Of a stretch of DNA of 64,000 nucleotides, positions 11,625 through 24,744 are shown piece by piece. The notes below the pieces were generated by a model, which was given only the letters and a program-made list of their open reading frames with translations, did not search any database and was not told the origin of the DNA. The number at the start of each line of letters is the position of its first letter. The first letter of the stretch is position 1. The position numbers were made by a program, and so were the translations under genes. Where the stretch lies: NCBI GenBank assembly GCA_026686845.1, contig JAIVEN010000012.1, positions 18,788,501 through 18,852,500 on the forward strand. The letters run 5' to 3'. The DNA comes from Adenanthera pavonina. Lineage: Eukaryota > Streptophyta > Magnoliopsida > Fabales > Fabaceae.

Positions 11625-13100
11625 GAAGAAGTTAGGTTCAATTTAAGTATGATATTTTAAGTTCGAGATTATGTATATACAGAAGCTAAATGTGTGCTTT
11701 TGGGAGAGTTACCCCTTGATTCAGACCTAACCGGATTCAATTTGGATTAGTCAAGTTAATTAGATTCAATTAAAGGGGAGATCTCTAATGTGACTTTTAT
11801 TTTTCATTCACAGAATGTTTGAATTTAAAATTTTACTTAAAGGATATATTAAATTTTTTATTATTCAACCCAACAAAACTTTTGAGTCTTCTATATTTGA
11901 GTTGTGTCTTTATCATTTTAACATGGCCTAATTGCATCTTGATGTCCTAAAACTTTTTCATCAATACTTTCCCTAAACTTAGCATTTATATCGAATCTTT
12001 TTTTTTTTTATGAAAATTTATATCGAATCTTGATGGATATATTCATGACTTTGGAGTCTTCTATATTTATGTTGAGTCTTTATCATTTTTCCACAACTGG
12101 GTTCTGTTACTGGTATTGTTTTGATAGAAGTTCTGAACTATCCGTATTTAATTTGGATGGTCCAAATTTTATATTTCTTTTTGAAAGTTTTTATATTATC
12201 TAATTATTTTTTTTTCAAAATGTATAGTTAGAAGATTATTTTTATTTTTCATAATGTATCTTTTAAAATAAAAAATATTCATTTTTTAGTAAAAATTATA
12301 TATAAAATCTTGACCACCCAGATCAAATTTCCACAGTCCAAATATGCTGCTCCACAGCAAAGAAATTAGGTTCCATTTCTCCTTTTGTTCCTTCATGTCC
12401 TTTTTTGGACATATATTCTTGCAAGTCATACACACTAACAGGTTGTTAAAATGTTTGATCAGTCACTACTAAAGGAAAATTTAGGCTACTAAATTGTAAG
12501 TATGTCTATATAATTAACAACTAACCCTTTTTGGGGCCAAAATTTACAACTAACCCTTGGCGTTAACTACAAAAACTCTAAAATTACAAGTAAACGGTTC
12601 TTCAAGAGGTTGATACTCGAACTCAAAATCTAATTTATTCTTAAATGAATGATTCACTTGTTAACTTATATCTATAATGTAGTCGTACACATTAAGGAAA
12701 TATTATATATATATATATATATATATCTTTCTTTCAAATGTCTCTGTCAACCTTCTCTCTATATATATAAAAGCAACGTCAATTCTAGTCCTGAGTGTGC
12801 TTTCCAAATTTAGTTAGATAGAGACACTGGACACGAAATCTTATTTTTAATTTGGCAAAAACGCGTTTACTGTCAAATTGTATCTGTATTTGGCACTATG
12901 CACCAGCATCTTTAACAATATATATAGGTAAAGTGTTAAAGTTTCTATTTTTAGACATGCAATGAATGAATTGTTGTAGTTGTTTAAAAAAAATTAAAAA
13001 ACGTATTATTATATATTTTAAGAAACTTCTGGAAAATTATACCTCCGTGCACTATACACTATTTTTGTAAAGGTGAGATTTATTTATAGAGTAAAGGGTT
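11625..13100. other. gene-free sequence with a TA microsatellite
   Basis: No gene supported. A (TA)n tract lies at about 12704-12726. Two related segments around 11880-11930 and 12045-12095 share 'gagtcttctatattt' and 'gtctttatcattttt'. From about 13015 the sequence matches 51780-51870. Confidence 0.5.
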
Positions 13101-13104
13101 TCTT

Positions 13105-13625
13105 TATCCAAGATATTCAATTAAAAGCTTCATACCATAATTAGCTGCAGCCTCATTATCACAAAGTAAAAGATGGAAATTTGAAAGTATTTTCCTTTGA
13201 TCCACCCACGTGATCTCTGCCATGAAATTGAGGCCTTGGAAGTTAAATTCCCTCCCCCCCCCCCCCCCCGGTTCTACTCTTTCAACATAAAATATATACG
13301 TACTGGAGGTAAAAAAAAAAAGTATTATCTAGTATTAAAAATTTAAATTCATATTTATTAGTTTTTTATTGAATAGAATTTTTCTATAATTTCTTCTGAA
13401 GTAAAATTTTTTATAATCTTCTCTCAACATATGCGGTAAATTTTACTTCAACCAAGTTATTTTTTCATTTATTAATTATAAAACTGCATTTGTCCAATGA
13501 GCCGGGTAGATAGAACAATTAAATTAAATAAATAAAAGTGGAATGAATTTCATGAAAGGGTAAGAACAAGAGTTGAGAGTATGTTATTGGTCATTTTGAG
13601 AAACTGACAATAAAAACCTTCTTTA
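13105..13625. repeat. duplicated upstream cassette, copy b (no gene attached)
   Basis: Second copy of the 11125-11620 cassette. It differs by small gaps and by a 16-C run at 13254-13269. No family coding sequence follows it on either side, so it is either an orphan promoter-side fragment or the remnant of a lost gene copy. Confidence 0.7.
13254..13269. repeat. poly-C run
   Basis: Sixteen consecutive C bases, preceded by CCCT. Such a homopolymer is unusual in this AT-rich window, and its length may be unreliable in the assembly. Confidence 0.85.
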
Positions 13626-13639
13626 AGACTTATAGATTT

Positions 13640-15730
13640 TATTATATTTTATAAATTTTTTTATCATCAATATGATTTTTTGACCAACTTTTTTAATATC
13701 AATGCAGAAAGTAAGTATATATTCAAATATGTAAAATATATATATATATATATATTGGGAAAGTACAAGCCCGCGAGATTATTCAACGTGTGTAGTGTGT
13801 TCGTTCCTGATTTGTTTTCTCTTTCGCTGCCATCCCCTTTTTCCTTTTTGTCTTATCTTTTGAGAAGAGACACATTGACAACTTGGCGTAATTGTATTTT
13901 ATTTTTCCAAATTTTTTGGTATATATACCCCATATATATATACACACACTTTAAATCAGCTTATAGAAAGTTTATATGGTCTCAAATATATGTTGCAAAA
14001 TGATTTGAGTATTTAACTTTTTTCCACAAATGTTTTCACTAATTGCACTTTGCAATTAGCATGAGGTTAATATTAAACTAATTTGATTAGGGGTAATTTT
14101 GTAAAATAAAAAAAATTTAACAAATTTAATAACTTTAACTACATTTTTAGCAGATGATTTCTTTAACAACATTTTTTGCAGATGATTTATGAACTAACTT
14201 TTAAAGTTTTGAAGTCATGGTGTTTGGCCCATTTAAGTAATGTGGCTCAAAGACATTCTTTAATTGGGTCCATGCAAAATGGGTTGCAGGCCTTTACCTT
14301 CTTACATCAGGACAGCATCTCCCATAACAAGTTCCAGGACAACTCTATTTTTGAACAAAGAAGCTACTTCACTTATCAATAAGGTGTTGACAAAATTGAT
14401 AAATAATTACATTTTTAAATATGTTATTATAGATTTGACATTTAACCATATGTATAAAAAATATTTTATTAAAAGAAGTAAAATATATTACAGTGATTTT
14501 TATATCTTAAAGGAATTGGTATCCAACTCTTGACCTACCAAGTACTTTGACGGAGGGATGATTGCTACGCAATGACTTCCAAGTCCTGCATCTTGCTTTT
14601 TTGTTGTTGGTTCCACATGATGTACTGAACGTCATCAGAGGTAATTCATTATGATTCCGTCCTAATTTGCTGTAATATGTTTCTCTTGTATTGTTGACCA
14701 AAAAAGAATATGTTTCTCTTGTATTAATGCATTATATTTTTCTGGCAAAAAAAGAAAAGAAAAGAAACATTTGGTTAAGAAAACAACCATCAAGCACGCT
14801 TTTTCAATACTAAAGTATTTGTTACATGTATGAATATCATCAATATAGATAAAAATAGAATTCATATAAAGTGTTATTTTACTATATGGCCGATTTTTTT
14901 TTCCTTTTTGAACTATGTGTACTTTTAAAAAGTTATGAATTTTCATACAAATGCATAGAGTTAAGTATAATTACTTTTTAATAACGCATCAATCCATTAC
15001 AAAAATTGGGCCCTGATCTCTTATATAAAAGGACATAAGATTATGCAGTGAAATTCGGAAGCTTATGATTCGAATATATTAATGAAAAATGAAATTGATG
15101 TCATTAATTCAATTCATTAATATAAAAAATATAATTAAGCACTCACAGTATAGATAATCCATAAACAATACATTCATCATAGATTATGAGCACAGTCACA
15201 TGACCCACACTAATTGTATTTAAAACTATTGGCTCTTGATCTTACATTTGCACTATCTGAGTTGGAATTTGAGTTTATATTTAAGCTACCACAAGAGAAG
15301 GCTATGGTTCAAGTTTTCTTTGAAGTCTTGGGAAAAAATATTCGGACTTTCTCTCTATTGTGTTGAAATTATAAATATCTCTGAACATTTTTTTCAATCT
15401 AATTATTAGCTATGTTGGAAATATTATTTACAAGATTCTAAAATGCAATTTAATAATTTAAATTTATATTAAAACAGATTTAAAATAGTAATAATTTATC
15501 ATTCTCTTGTAAAACCATATATTGGCCACATTATATTGTAAAAAAAAAACTTAAATAAAGTTCCATAATTTATAACTGATGTAGTGAAACTCAATGCACG
15601 CACGTCTTAGTGTCTGGGAACCGAACCAAAACATGCAAATCAATTGCTTACTTACCCTTTGTGCCAAGGAAAGTATTAAAAACTGAAATACCTATTAAAC
15701 CAGTGAGGCACGCACTAGTTTACAGTTTAG
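13640..15730. other. gene-free AT-rich sequence
   Basis: Short open frames at 13680-14003, 14176-14533, 14507-14946 and 15610-15792 overlap on both strands, lack recognisable motifs and are not supported as genes. A short (TA)n tract sits near 13737-13755. No element boundaries identified. Confidence 0.45.
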
Positions 15731-15734
15731 TGGA

Positions 15735-16270
15735 ATATTCTCAAATCTACATGATTCATCTTCAATTAATTTTTGTAAAATTTAATTTCTAGTAATGGAA
15801 TTCATTATTCAAATTAATTATATATTGTGTCTATTTTTTAAAAAAAATAACGCTATCAACTAAAAAAAGAATCAAGAAGTCCAAACTCTCAGAAAGAGCG
15901 TTAAATTATGTTCAGAGCTTCTATTTAAGTTTTGACTCTAAGACTCTTCTTTTAAATTCTTTTAAATTATGAACACTAATCGATGGTTAAAATGTTGAGT
16001 CACAAATAAATGGGCAAACCTACTGTATATTAGAAATTTAAAAAAAATATAGTAAATAATTTAATGAATTTAGTACTCTATCCGTTTCAATTTATAAGAA
16101 ACTTTTACTTATCACACATGAATTAAGCGTGATAATTAATAATTAAAATTTTTTTCATCATTTTCTAAATTACTTTTATTTAATATAGTTAACTTATAAA
16201 AATATTAAAATTATGTTCAGCCACCAACTTGTTGTGCTAAACAGTTCCGGGCCAAGTCACTCTTTTGGGC
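15735..16270. repeat. dispersed repeat shared with 61590-61815, with an internal insertion
   Basis: The outer parts (about 15735-15915 and 16208-16270) match 61590-61815, including 'agtaatggaattca', 'aagtccaaactctca' and 'ttccgggccaagtcact'. The 61.6-kb copy lacks about 300 bp present here. The extra segment is bracketed by the 13-bp direct repeat aaattatgttcag (15903-15915 and 16208-16220). It includes the 15918-16035 sequence related to 9025-9130. Confidence 0.75.
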
Positions 16271-16274
16271 GTAG

Positions 16275-17841
16275 TAGTTAGTGACCTTTTGGCTTAACAA
16301 TAGATTGAGTTCCATCCCCCTCTACCCTCTTATCCTCTATCTATCTATTCCTATCTTCTCTTTCTTCTCTATCTTCCTTTTTCTGTATCATAACAGAACT
16401 CAAATCCGATCCCTCAATGAATATAGTATCTAATCCATAGGAGCAATTTGAAGTGTCATCCAGCATGGGTGTCCAACACAAGCCCAGATACGATTCCATT
16501 ATTGAACTATTTGTGCTTCATACAGGTCTCAAAGTCCAAGCACATTCATGATCAGATCCAAAATTGCAGCTTGTGATAACTCAGATGCTGCTATATGTGT
16601 TTAAATCTCAAAACCAGAATCTGGAGAGTTTTTGATGGACAAAGAAACTACTTGTTCTCTGGTCAAGTGAATTGTCAACAATCTGCTTTCTGCCATCAAA
16701 GTCTACTTCTGTTATGCTTTATTTTATTTCTATTGCTGCACTGTCGTTTTGAATTTGTTATTGCATTTCTGTCTTGTCTTTTAGTGTTTGCTGTTTTGCT
16801 GAGTCAGGTGATGATTTACAAACAATGTGATTTATAGGTATTAATTCTCATATCATTTTTGTAATTTTTTGAGCCGTGACATAATTTATCAATCTTTTTT
16901 TCATTTTATCACCATCCAAATGTTAAATTTTTAGGAGTATAATGAGATGTATAAAGAGTAACATTTGGGGCCTAAGGCAAAGGCGTAAATGGCCTAATGC
17001 GATCCATGGCCCTGGGAAGAACAAGTTCTGAATGCAACCAACAAGTTTGGAACTTGTTCGTATTTTGATTTCTTTTTCCCCCCTTAAATATGAGGAAGAA
17101 CAAATCAAGTAAACAACATCAAGGGGATTGCAATCCCATCATATCTTTTTGTACTAAGGTCTTAGTGCAGTCTAAGACACCATCCAGAAAACGTATTTTG
17201 ATTGCAAACAGATTTAAAAAATAATTAAGATAAAATAAAAGAAAAATTAGTGTATTATACAAAATAAATCTCCATCTAGCCTTTAAATGGAGAGGTTGCC
17301 GGTGAGTTATATCGCCATTGTTCCTGGCATCTAATGGCTAAACTCAAAGTCCAAAGACTCTAAAAGTCCTAGAATTTTATTTACCGAAAAAAGAAAGTCC
17401 TAGAATTTTTTTTAAAAAAAATAGATGTGAACTTGTTTTATTCCCCATTTTCAACTTAGTGGGGAGTTAAATTGTTCCAGAAACATAATTTTCTCAATTA
17501 AAAACTCTTAAATGGGCTCCTTAAATTAGTGGCCTTGGGCCACTAATAACATGGGTCAAGTAGTGTTTGCAATTGGAGAGCAATACACATCACAAATCAC
17601 AATAAAACTCACAATGATTACAGGGTCCGTTTCCTATATTACTAAAAACAATTTTTGGCCAACCATATTACGCAATTTTTATTTCTTGCACTATATTGTT
17701 TAGTACTTTTGTAAAAAATTTTAAAAAAACGCTAGACAATTTTTTTTAATTGGAGAAAAAAGATATGAAATTTTAAATTTGAAGCCGAGTTAAGCATTAT
17801 GCTAGATTGACATCCAACATGAGATTTGTACAGCTCCATAT
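16275..17841. other. gene-free sequence
   Basis: No supported gene. A pyrimidine-rich tract occurs at about 16312-16385. The small frames at 16595-16837 and 16923-17108 have no recognisable domain. Confidence 0.45.
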
Positions 17842-17849
17842 ATCTAAAT

Positions 17850-18595
17850 CAAGGAACAAAAAATCGAATTAAATTGGTCAGTTCGATTGGTCTAACCGAG
17901 AACTGGTGCCAAATCCGGTCTGATCATAGATAAAAATCAGTTAGTTTTAGAACTGGTCCAAACCGGTACAAAACTTATTTGAACTAGTCTGATTTTTTTT
18001 TTAAATTTTTTTTAGTTTTTAAGATAAAATAACATTATTTTTAAGACAAAAACCAGACCAGACTGACTGAGTCAATCAGTCCGACCAGGATCAGGTGCCA
18101 GGTCCGATTCAATCATAGATGAAGATAGACCAATTTTAGAATTAGTTCAAACCAATACAAAACTGGTTTGAACCTATTTGATTTTTATTTTTATTTTATT
18201 TTAGTTTTTAAGATAAAATCACATTATTTTTAGTACTATATGACATTATTTTTTATATAATTTTTTTTTTCTATATTATAATATTGTATAAGTAATAGTA
18301 TGATACATAATTTTTAATAATGATAAATTTACTTAACAAATAATATAAAAATCAACTATTAATTAACTATTTTGAATTCAAAATATGATTATAGATGTAT
18401 ATTAACTTATTTAAATTTTAATATTCTGTTATAAAACTTATTAATAATATTTTTAATTTTCTATATAATATATAAAATTAAAAAATTATTAAATTTATTA
18501 CCATTAGTTTGATTCCAGTTAAATTACGATTGAACTATTGAACTTTAATTAGTGTCTTAATAAATTCAATGTCCGATCTGATTATTTGAACCTTA
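17850..18595. mobile_element. hAT-like MITE, copy 2
   Basis: A 746-bp member of the family seen at 8674. It starts CAAGGAACAAAAAATCGAA and has several ACTGGT/AACCGG subterminal motifs, with an internal duplication of that GC-richer part at about 17850-18000 and 18050-18200. An AT-rich core follows, and it ends TTTGAACCTTA. The 8-bp flanks are atctaaat (17842-17849) and ttctaaat (18596-18603), seven of eight identical. Non-coding. Confidence 0.75.
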
Positions 18596-18603
18596 TTCTA
18601 AAT

Positions 18604-18965
18604 GATTAGCCATTAACTCTTTGGTTTTTTCTTTTAAATCAATTAACCACTAATTGTTATATATATAATTATTTGATTGGGTAACTAAAAATGTTTAGAG
18701 TTAGATAAGGAAGTGAAACCTGGCCCAATTAGGTAAGACTAATCGAAATGTGTTAGGCCTCAAACAAAAAGAAGTACAAAAATAGTGTTAGATTATCAGG
18801 TAATGTCATTGGGCAAGGCCTTTGTAGGGACACATTAGTCCAATGACTCTAAAATCAAAGTGCTAGAATTCTGTATCATGTGAAAAAAGAAAATAATCTT
18901 AAACTATATTGAATTATTGGTAACTAGATCATGTGTGTGTATATATATATATCATCTCTCTAAAA
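18604..18965. other. gene-free sequence
   Basis: Nothing supported beyond a short GT/TA microsatellite near 18931-18951. Confidence 0.45.
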
Positions 18966-19112
18966 CTTTGTTTGGAATAAGAGGAAAATAGGGAGAGGGG
19001 AATACTAGGAGGGAAAATAAGGAGAAGCCTAGACAATAGGGTGTCTAGGTTCCTTCTTATTTTCTTCCTGAATTTTTCTCTCCTTCCTATTTTTCTCTCA
19101 TCTAAACAGAAG
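18966..19112. mobile_element. short hairpin element (MITE-like)
   Basis: An imperfect palindrome of about 147 bp. The left arm reads CTTTGTTTGGAATAAGAGG onward and is matched by the complement of the right arm (CTTCTGTTTAGATGAGAG). The arms meet at an almost perfect inverted repeat, cctagacaatagggtgtctagg split around the loop. No target duplication could be fixed. Confidence 0.5.
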
Positions 19113-19480
19113 GTAGAAAGATAGTCTTCTTACCTTACCTTAAAACAATAATACCATACATATCGAGACTTCCAACAATCCTTGACTATGGTCATTGCTT
19201 CAACTAAATTATATATACAATACATCTTCACTTTGTTATTCTTTTATCATACTGTATTGATCACAACACAAAGGTACAGAAAAACACACTAAGCTAAGAA
19301 ATGAATGTACTGGACACTCTAAACAATATAAGTCCTATGTTAGAGAGAGTAAAACATGATTTATATTTTGGATTGGAGGAAATAAATAAATAATAATAAT
19401 AATAAATTTTATAAGAAGTCATATTATTCATAAGTCATGAATCATACCTTAATAACATCTTACATGCACCACCATTTAGT

Positions 19481-19890
19481 TGTTGAATATAACACTACAG
19501 ATAGGCAAGAGTGGTCGTATAGTTGTTGACCGGGGATGTATATTGCCATATATTCCATAAAATCTTATTACCACCAGGATGATTCCACACATTAATATTA
19601 TAGTGAACAGTATAGATGACCATGGCACCTACAGAATTAAAGATATCAAAGTATAGCAATAGCCAAAGAGCCGAGCAAATACATGAGTACTCCAATCAGA
19701 GAATCAAATTAAACAAGAAAACATGAACTTAGCTGCAACAATAAAATAATATGCTAGCAGTGAAGCTTTGTATTTGGAAGAAGAGGGCTCTTGGGAGAAA
19801 TTGAAGATACATCCATTTAAGGAGAAGATATCACAAGGATTTTCCCTTCGTGAAGAAAAGCTTTGGCTATATATAGCTGTTAAACATTGT
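19481..19890 (-). pseudogene. family copy 2, degenerate
   Basis: Minus-strand remnant of the small membrane-protein gene. The 3' part (19481-19760) aligns with the C-terminal coding half of the 29518 gene, for example the 'ctgttcactataatatta' stretch and the segment encoding FYGI-like residues. It is frame-shifted. A middle section is missing around 19760. The 5' end (19770-19890) still matches the Ser-rich N-terminal coding part and start region of copy 1. It resembles the plus-strand subfamily more than copies 1 and 6, despite its orientation. The copia element at 19980 inserted about 90 bp upstream of its former start. Confidence 0.75.
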
Positions 19891-19979
19891 TTCTTTTCTT
19901 TTCATTTTTGTTTTGTTTTTTCTCTCAAGTCATACTACGATAACCACAATGTCGGCACTTTTTCAAAATCAGCAAATAG

Positions 19980-20350
19980 TGTAAATTTAAATGTGCATAC
20001 TTGAAGCGGAAGATATATATGAGTAACCTTCAGCCATACCATTATCATCTCAAAACTAGTTTCTCTCCCATAATCTTAACTCTCACTTTTAAGTAACATT
20101 GTTTGATGGAGTACATGTACTTAATAAGCAAGGAGATGACCAATTTATAATGAATTAGCTTTAATCTCATGCATCCATCAAATATCAGATGAATAGATTA
20201 GATTTAATTATATTGTTAAGATAAACTTTAGATTTAAATGTAGATAATTTGTAGATATTTCTCAGTCAACTTAATTAGAGAAAATCTATCTATTATTTTA
20301 TCCTTAATCTATCATATTATTAGGCCATATAATTTAAAGCATTTCTAACA
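19980..20350 (-). repeat. 3' LTR of the copia element
   Basis: 371 bp, TG...CA. It aligns over its whole length with 26231-26604 with many substitutions and few small gaps. Confidence 0.93.
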
Positions 20351-20361
20351 TTCTCCCACTT
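20351..20361 (-). other. polypurine tract of the copia element
   Basis: Reads AAGTGGGAGAA on the element strand, directly abutting the 3' LTR. This is the plus-strand priming site of LTR elements. Confidence 0.85.
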
Positions 20362-20712
20362 GACCTGATAATTAGACAGCCTTAATTCTTAACAGTACTA
20401 TCATACATGCGCATAAATAAACTAATACATTCATGCATCATAGATTCCTATCTTTAATATTTTGCAAATGCTAGTTATGGTGGTCATACACTATTTATTT
20501 TCGGTATACTCCCTTCCATATACTACAACACATGCAAACTATTAAAATAGGTTATTCAAAGATATAAATAAAATTTTGGTCCCCATAATCTTTTCCTATA
20601 AGCATAATGTGTACACAATTATAATAAATAGGAAAATCAATTATAAATCAGAAACATATAACGTGAGTTCAAAGTGTCAAAAATAAGTATCATAATCATA
20701 AATCACAAAACA

Positions 20713-21054
20713 TCATTTATTGTTGCCAAAACCCATATTGAGCACATGTTCTTTGAAAGTCTTTGGTGATAAACCCTTTGTCAAGGGATCAGCTATCATT
20801 AGATCAGTATTGATATGCTGAATGGACACTTTTTGTTTTTGAACCTCCACCTTGTCGGATAAATACTTCATATTCATGTGTTTGGCACCTTTAGAGTATT
20901 TATCGTTCTTGGATAAAAAAACTACTGCAAAGTTGTCGTAACAAATTTTCAGCGGCTTGGTAATGGTGTCAACTACCCCAAGTTCTGAAATAAAGTTCCG
21001 CAACCATAATTCATGATTTGTAGCTTCAAAACATGCTACAAACTCTACTTCCAT
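20713..21054 (-). pseudogene. copia RNase H domain
   Basis: An open 113-residue stretch. It begins MEVEFVACFEAT and contains the YDN motif that holds a catalytic Asp. SKNDKYSKGAKH and the conserved tail MIADPLTKG follow. It is the best preserved part of the element but is separated from the reverse transcriptase by stops. Confidence 0.9.
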
Positions 21055-21399
21055 TGTGGATGAAGCAATGACAAATTGCTTAGCACTTTTCCATAAAATT
21101 GCTCCTTTAGATAACAGAAAAAGGTAGCCAAAAGTAGACTTTTTGCTGTCAAGACATCCACCATAATCTGAATATCAATATCCAATTACCTTAAGATGAT
21201 TGGATCTCATATACATGAGCCTATAATCCTTCGTGCCTTGTAGATACCTTAGTACTTTCTTTGTAGCCTTCCAATGATCCATGCCTAGGTTGCTTAAGTA
21301 TCTTCCTATCATCTTAATAGCAAAACTTATGTCTGGTCTTGTGCATGTTTAAATATACATTAGATTGCCCACAACTGAAGCATATGGAATATGTTCCAT

Positions 21400-22400
21400 T
21401 TCTTTTCATTCTACACCATTCTTTAGACATTGATCGAGACTATATTTGTCCCATTTCTGAATTGGTACAATCCCAGCTAAACATTTTTCCATGCAGGATC
21501 TCTCAAGAATTTTTTCAATATAAACTTTCTGAGACAAACCCAACAATCCTTGTGATTTATCACAGAATATTTCTATTCCTATTACATAGGACGCCTCTCC
21601 CATATCTTTGATTTCAAAATTCTTAGAGAGATCATTTTTAGTCTCTCGTAATGTGCCTAAATCATTAGCAGTAAATAAGACATCATCAATATATAAGACT
21701 AAGAATATGAATTTGCTCCAACTGTTCTTTCAGTATATACATCTATTAATGATGTTTTCTTCAAAAGCAAAAGACATTATGGTGTTATTGAACTTAATAT
21801 ACCATTGCCGAGAAGCTTGTTTAAGTCCATGTATTGATTTCTTAATTAAGTTTACACACCATGTGGTCCTTTTCTTCAATGGAGAAACTTTTAGGTTGGC
21901 TTATGTAAACTTTATCCTCAAGATCACCATTAAGAAAGGTTGTTTTCACATCTATCTAATGTAACTATAAATTATAATGAGCTACTAAAGCCATAATTAT
22001 TCTTAATGAGTCTTTCTTTGAGACTAGGGAAAAGGTCTCTTTGTAATCAATGCCATCCTTTTGAGCATAACTCTTGGCAACAAGTTTAGTTTTATATTGT
22101 TCGATGTTGCCATTTGAGTCACGCTTGGTCTTAAAGGCCTACTTATAGCCAAATTGTTTACAATTCTTTGATAACTCGACGAGATCCCAAACTTCATTCT
22201 GCTCCATGGATTTTAACTCATTATCATGGCACTAATCAATTTATCTGACTTAGCACTTTCTATGGCTTGTGTGAATGTGATTGGATCTTTATTGATTCCT
22301 ATATCAAAATCATAATTCTGTAAATAAACCACATAATCATCCAAAATAACCGATTTCCTTTCTCTTTGAGATCTTCTTAATGGCATCCCTTGTAGCTCAT
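21400..22400 (-). pseudogene. copia reverse transcriptase region, frame-shifted
   Basis: The catalytic motif region reads LYIDDVL, with YIDD at 21682-21693. Other pieces are in different frames, for example GLLGLSQKVYIEKIL at 21406-21603. Several stops and shifts make it inactive. Plus-strand open frames here are shadows. Confidence 0.85.
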
Positions 22401-22945
22401 TTGCATGAGATGATTGTGAATTGCAACATCATTGGATGTATCATTATCCAAGTTTTGTTCTATATTGTCAAAATGTTGTTCAACAATTGGAACTTCACTT
22501 GGAACACACATGTGGATGAAACAAGACATAAGTGTAGCTGGATGTCTGCCTTTTTTTCATTAATATCCATATTTTGTCTTTCGATACTCCTACTGACTTC
22601 ACCATCCTCAATGAATCTAGCATTACTAATTACAACTTTTCTTGGACCATGGTTAGGCTAGTAAAACCTATATCCTTTGAATTTCTCAGGGTAACCAATG
22701 AAGTAACCATTAATGGTTCAAGAATCCAATTTCTTTTCATGTGGATTATAGATGCATGCTTCTGCTAGACAACCCAAAACATACATGTGTCTTAAGCTAG
22801 GCTTCCTATCAGTCCATAACTCAAGAAGTTCTAGAAACTACTTTACTAGGAGCCCTATTCAACAGATACACAACAATTCTTAATGCATACATCTATAATG
22901 ATTTTGGTAATGATGAATTACTCATCATACTGCTAACCATGTCCA

Positions 22946-23754
22946 TTAATGTTTGATTTCGCCTTTCTGCCACACCATTTTGTTGTGGTGTGCTGGCATA
23001 ATATACTGTACACATATGTCATTTGTCTCAAGGAATTTTGCAAATGGACCAGGACATTGTCCTATTTCATCATGTTTTCCATAGTACTCATCACCTCTAT
23101 TGAACCTAACGATTTTCACATTTCTATCTAATTGTCTCTCAACTTCATTAACATACATTTCAAGAGCATTGACTGCTTGAGATTTTTCATGAAGCAAATA
23201 GATATACTCGTAATGTGAATAATCATCGATAAAAGTGATAAAATATTTTTCTCCACCAAAAGATAGAGCATCAAAAGGTCTACATATATCAGTGTGTATT
23301 ATTTCAAGAAGATGTGTGCTTCTTGTGGCTACTTTCTTACCATGTCTGGTTTGCTTACCCTCAATGCAATCCCCACATATACCAAGGTCTGTAAAATCCA
23401 AATTTGGAAGGATTTCATTCTTTACTAATATTTTCAATCTTTCTTTGGATATATGGCCCAAACATTTATGCTATAAGAAAACAAAACTTTCATTATATGT
23501 GCTACATTTACTTCCAACAACATGATGGATAGTAAGTAGGGATTTAGCAAAAACATAATCAAGTTTCCATTTATATAAACTATCAGAGAGAATACCAAAC
23601 CAATTAAACTAGTACTCTTAAACATATTGAAACATCTATTCCCAAAATTAAAAGAAAATCCAGCAACATCAAGTTTTGAAAGAAAAACCAAGTTCCTAGA
23701 CATTGTAGGTACAGAAAGAGTTTGAAACAGGTCCAAATGATGGTCAGCATCCAT
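22946..23754 (-). pseudogene. copia GAG-pre-integrase and integrase core
   Basis: A frame at 23434-23754 holds the pre-integrase part (SVPTMSRNLVFLSKLDVAG, GFSFNFGNRCF). The next frame, 22946-23461, continues with GHISKERLK, the CGDCIEGKQTRHGKK zinc-binding region, HTDI with the first catalytic Asp, FIDDYSHYEYIYLL, and RFNRGDEYYG. Copia integrases normally carry Asp where Asn stands in RFNRGDEYYG, so the second catalytic Asp is lost. It is split by a frameshift between the two frames. Confidence 0.9.
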
Positions 23755-23999
23755 GATTAGATGATAAGTTCATATGCCTTCAATTGGAGCCTTTACTCAA
23801 CTTCCCATAAGCAAGAAGTTTTCATTTGGATTTATGGTTTGGATCATAAGAAATCCCTACGTTACATTAGATACATGAGTTGTAGCACCACAATCAAACC
23901 CCAAGTATTATTAGGAACTTCAGCTAAATTTCATTTGAAATTTATGTAAGCAATAATATTACCTTTCTTTTCAAACCAAGCCTTATGTTTTAAGTAATC

Positions 24000-24740
24000 T
24001 TTCTAAATGTGTCATTCCTTCTCGCAAAAGAAACAACTATTTTCCTTCCGTTCCTTTCTAGCAACCTATGGAGCATTAGCAAGTGCCGTCTGTGCTGGCT
24101 TTTTCTTCTTCTTCTTAAACTTGTTGGCTTTTGGTTTAAGTGCTTTACCAGCTCCTTGACTGACAAGGTGAACAGAATTGTTTCCCAGTTTCTTCAGCTT
24201 CATTTTCCTCCTGAGTAAGCATTCCATTTTTCTTTAATAGTGTTATAATTTATTTGGAATTCTCCATACTCATGTGGTAATGAATTGAGAATGAATTGTA
24301 CTAAGAAGGATTCTTCCATCAGTATTTCTAAGGTCTTTAGCCTTGCTACAATATTAGTCATCTCAATGATATGTTCATGCATACTCCGTGACCCATTAAA
24401 CTTCATGGTCATGAGTTATGCCATTAATGCACCAATGAGTGACTCATCTGTAGAACAAAACCTTTCTTCCATAGACTTAAGATATTCCTTAGCACTTTCT
24501 GTTTGTGGAAAAGTAAACTTAATGTTGGAGGCAATAGTCGTCCGTAAATGCATCATGCTAAGTTTGTTAAACCGTGTCCATGCTTTATGGTGTAACTTTT
24601 CCTCCTCATTGCTTGAATCCGTAACAGTAGGAGGTTTATCCTTGAATAGTGCCAAGACAAGATTCTATACACCTAAGTGGTAATTGACTTGTTCACACCA
24701 TTCAGAAAAGTTCAACCCAATTGAACACAGTCATAGACGA
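24000..24740 (-). pseudogene. copia gag with zinc-knuckle remnant
   Basis: Gag pieces start near 24740 (FSEWCEQVNYHLG) and run through LALFKDKPPTVTDSS, AWTRFNKLSMMHLR and EEKLH-type sequence to 24416. They continue in the next frame as MKFNGSRSMHEHIIEMTN and LVQFILNSLPHEYGEFQI to about 24200. A degraded CCHC knuckle (CFFCEKE, then His) lies at about 24010-24045. Stops in between make it a pseudogene. Confidence 0.85.
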
Positions 24741-24744
24741 AGCT

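Noticed and set aside
20713..24683. Numerous plus-strand open frames within the copia element (for example 21339-21964, 22380-22768, 23235-23525, 24285-24683)
   Set aside because: They are antisense shadows of gag, integrase, reverse transcriptase and RNase H, which match on the minus strand.
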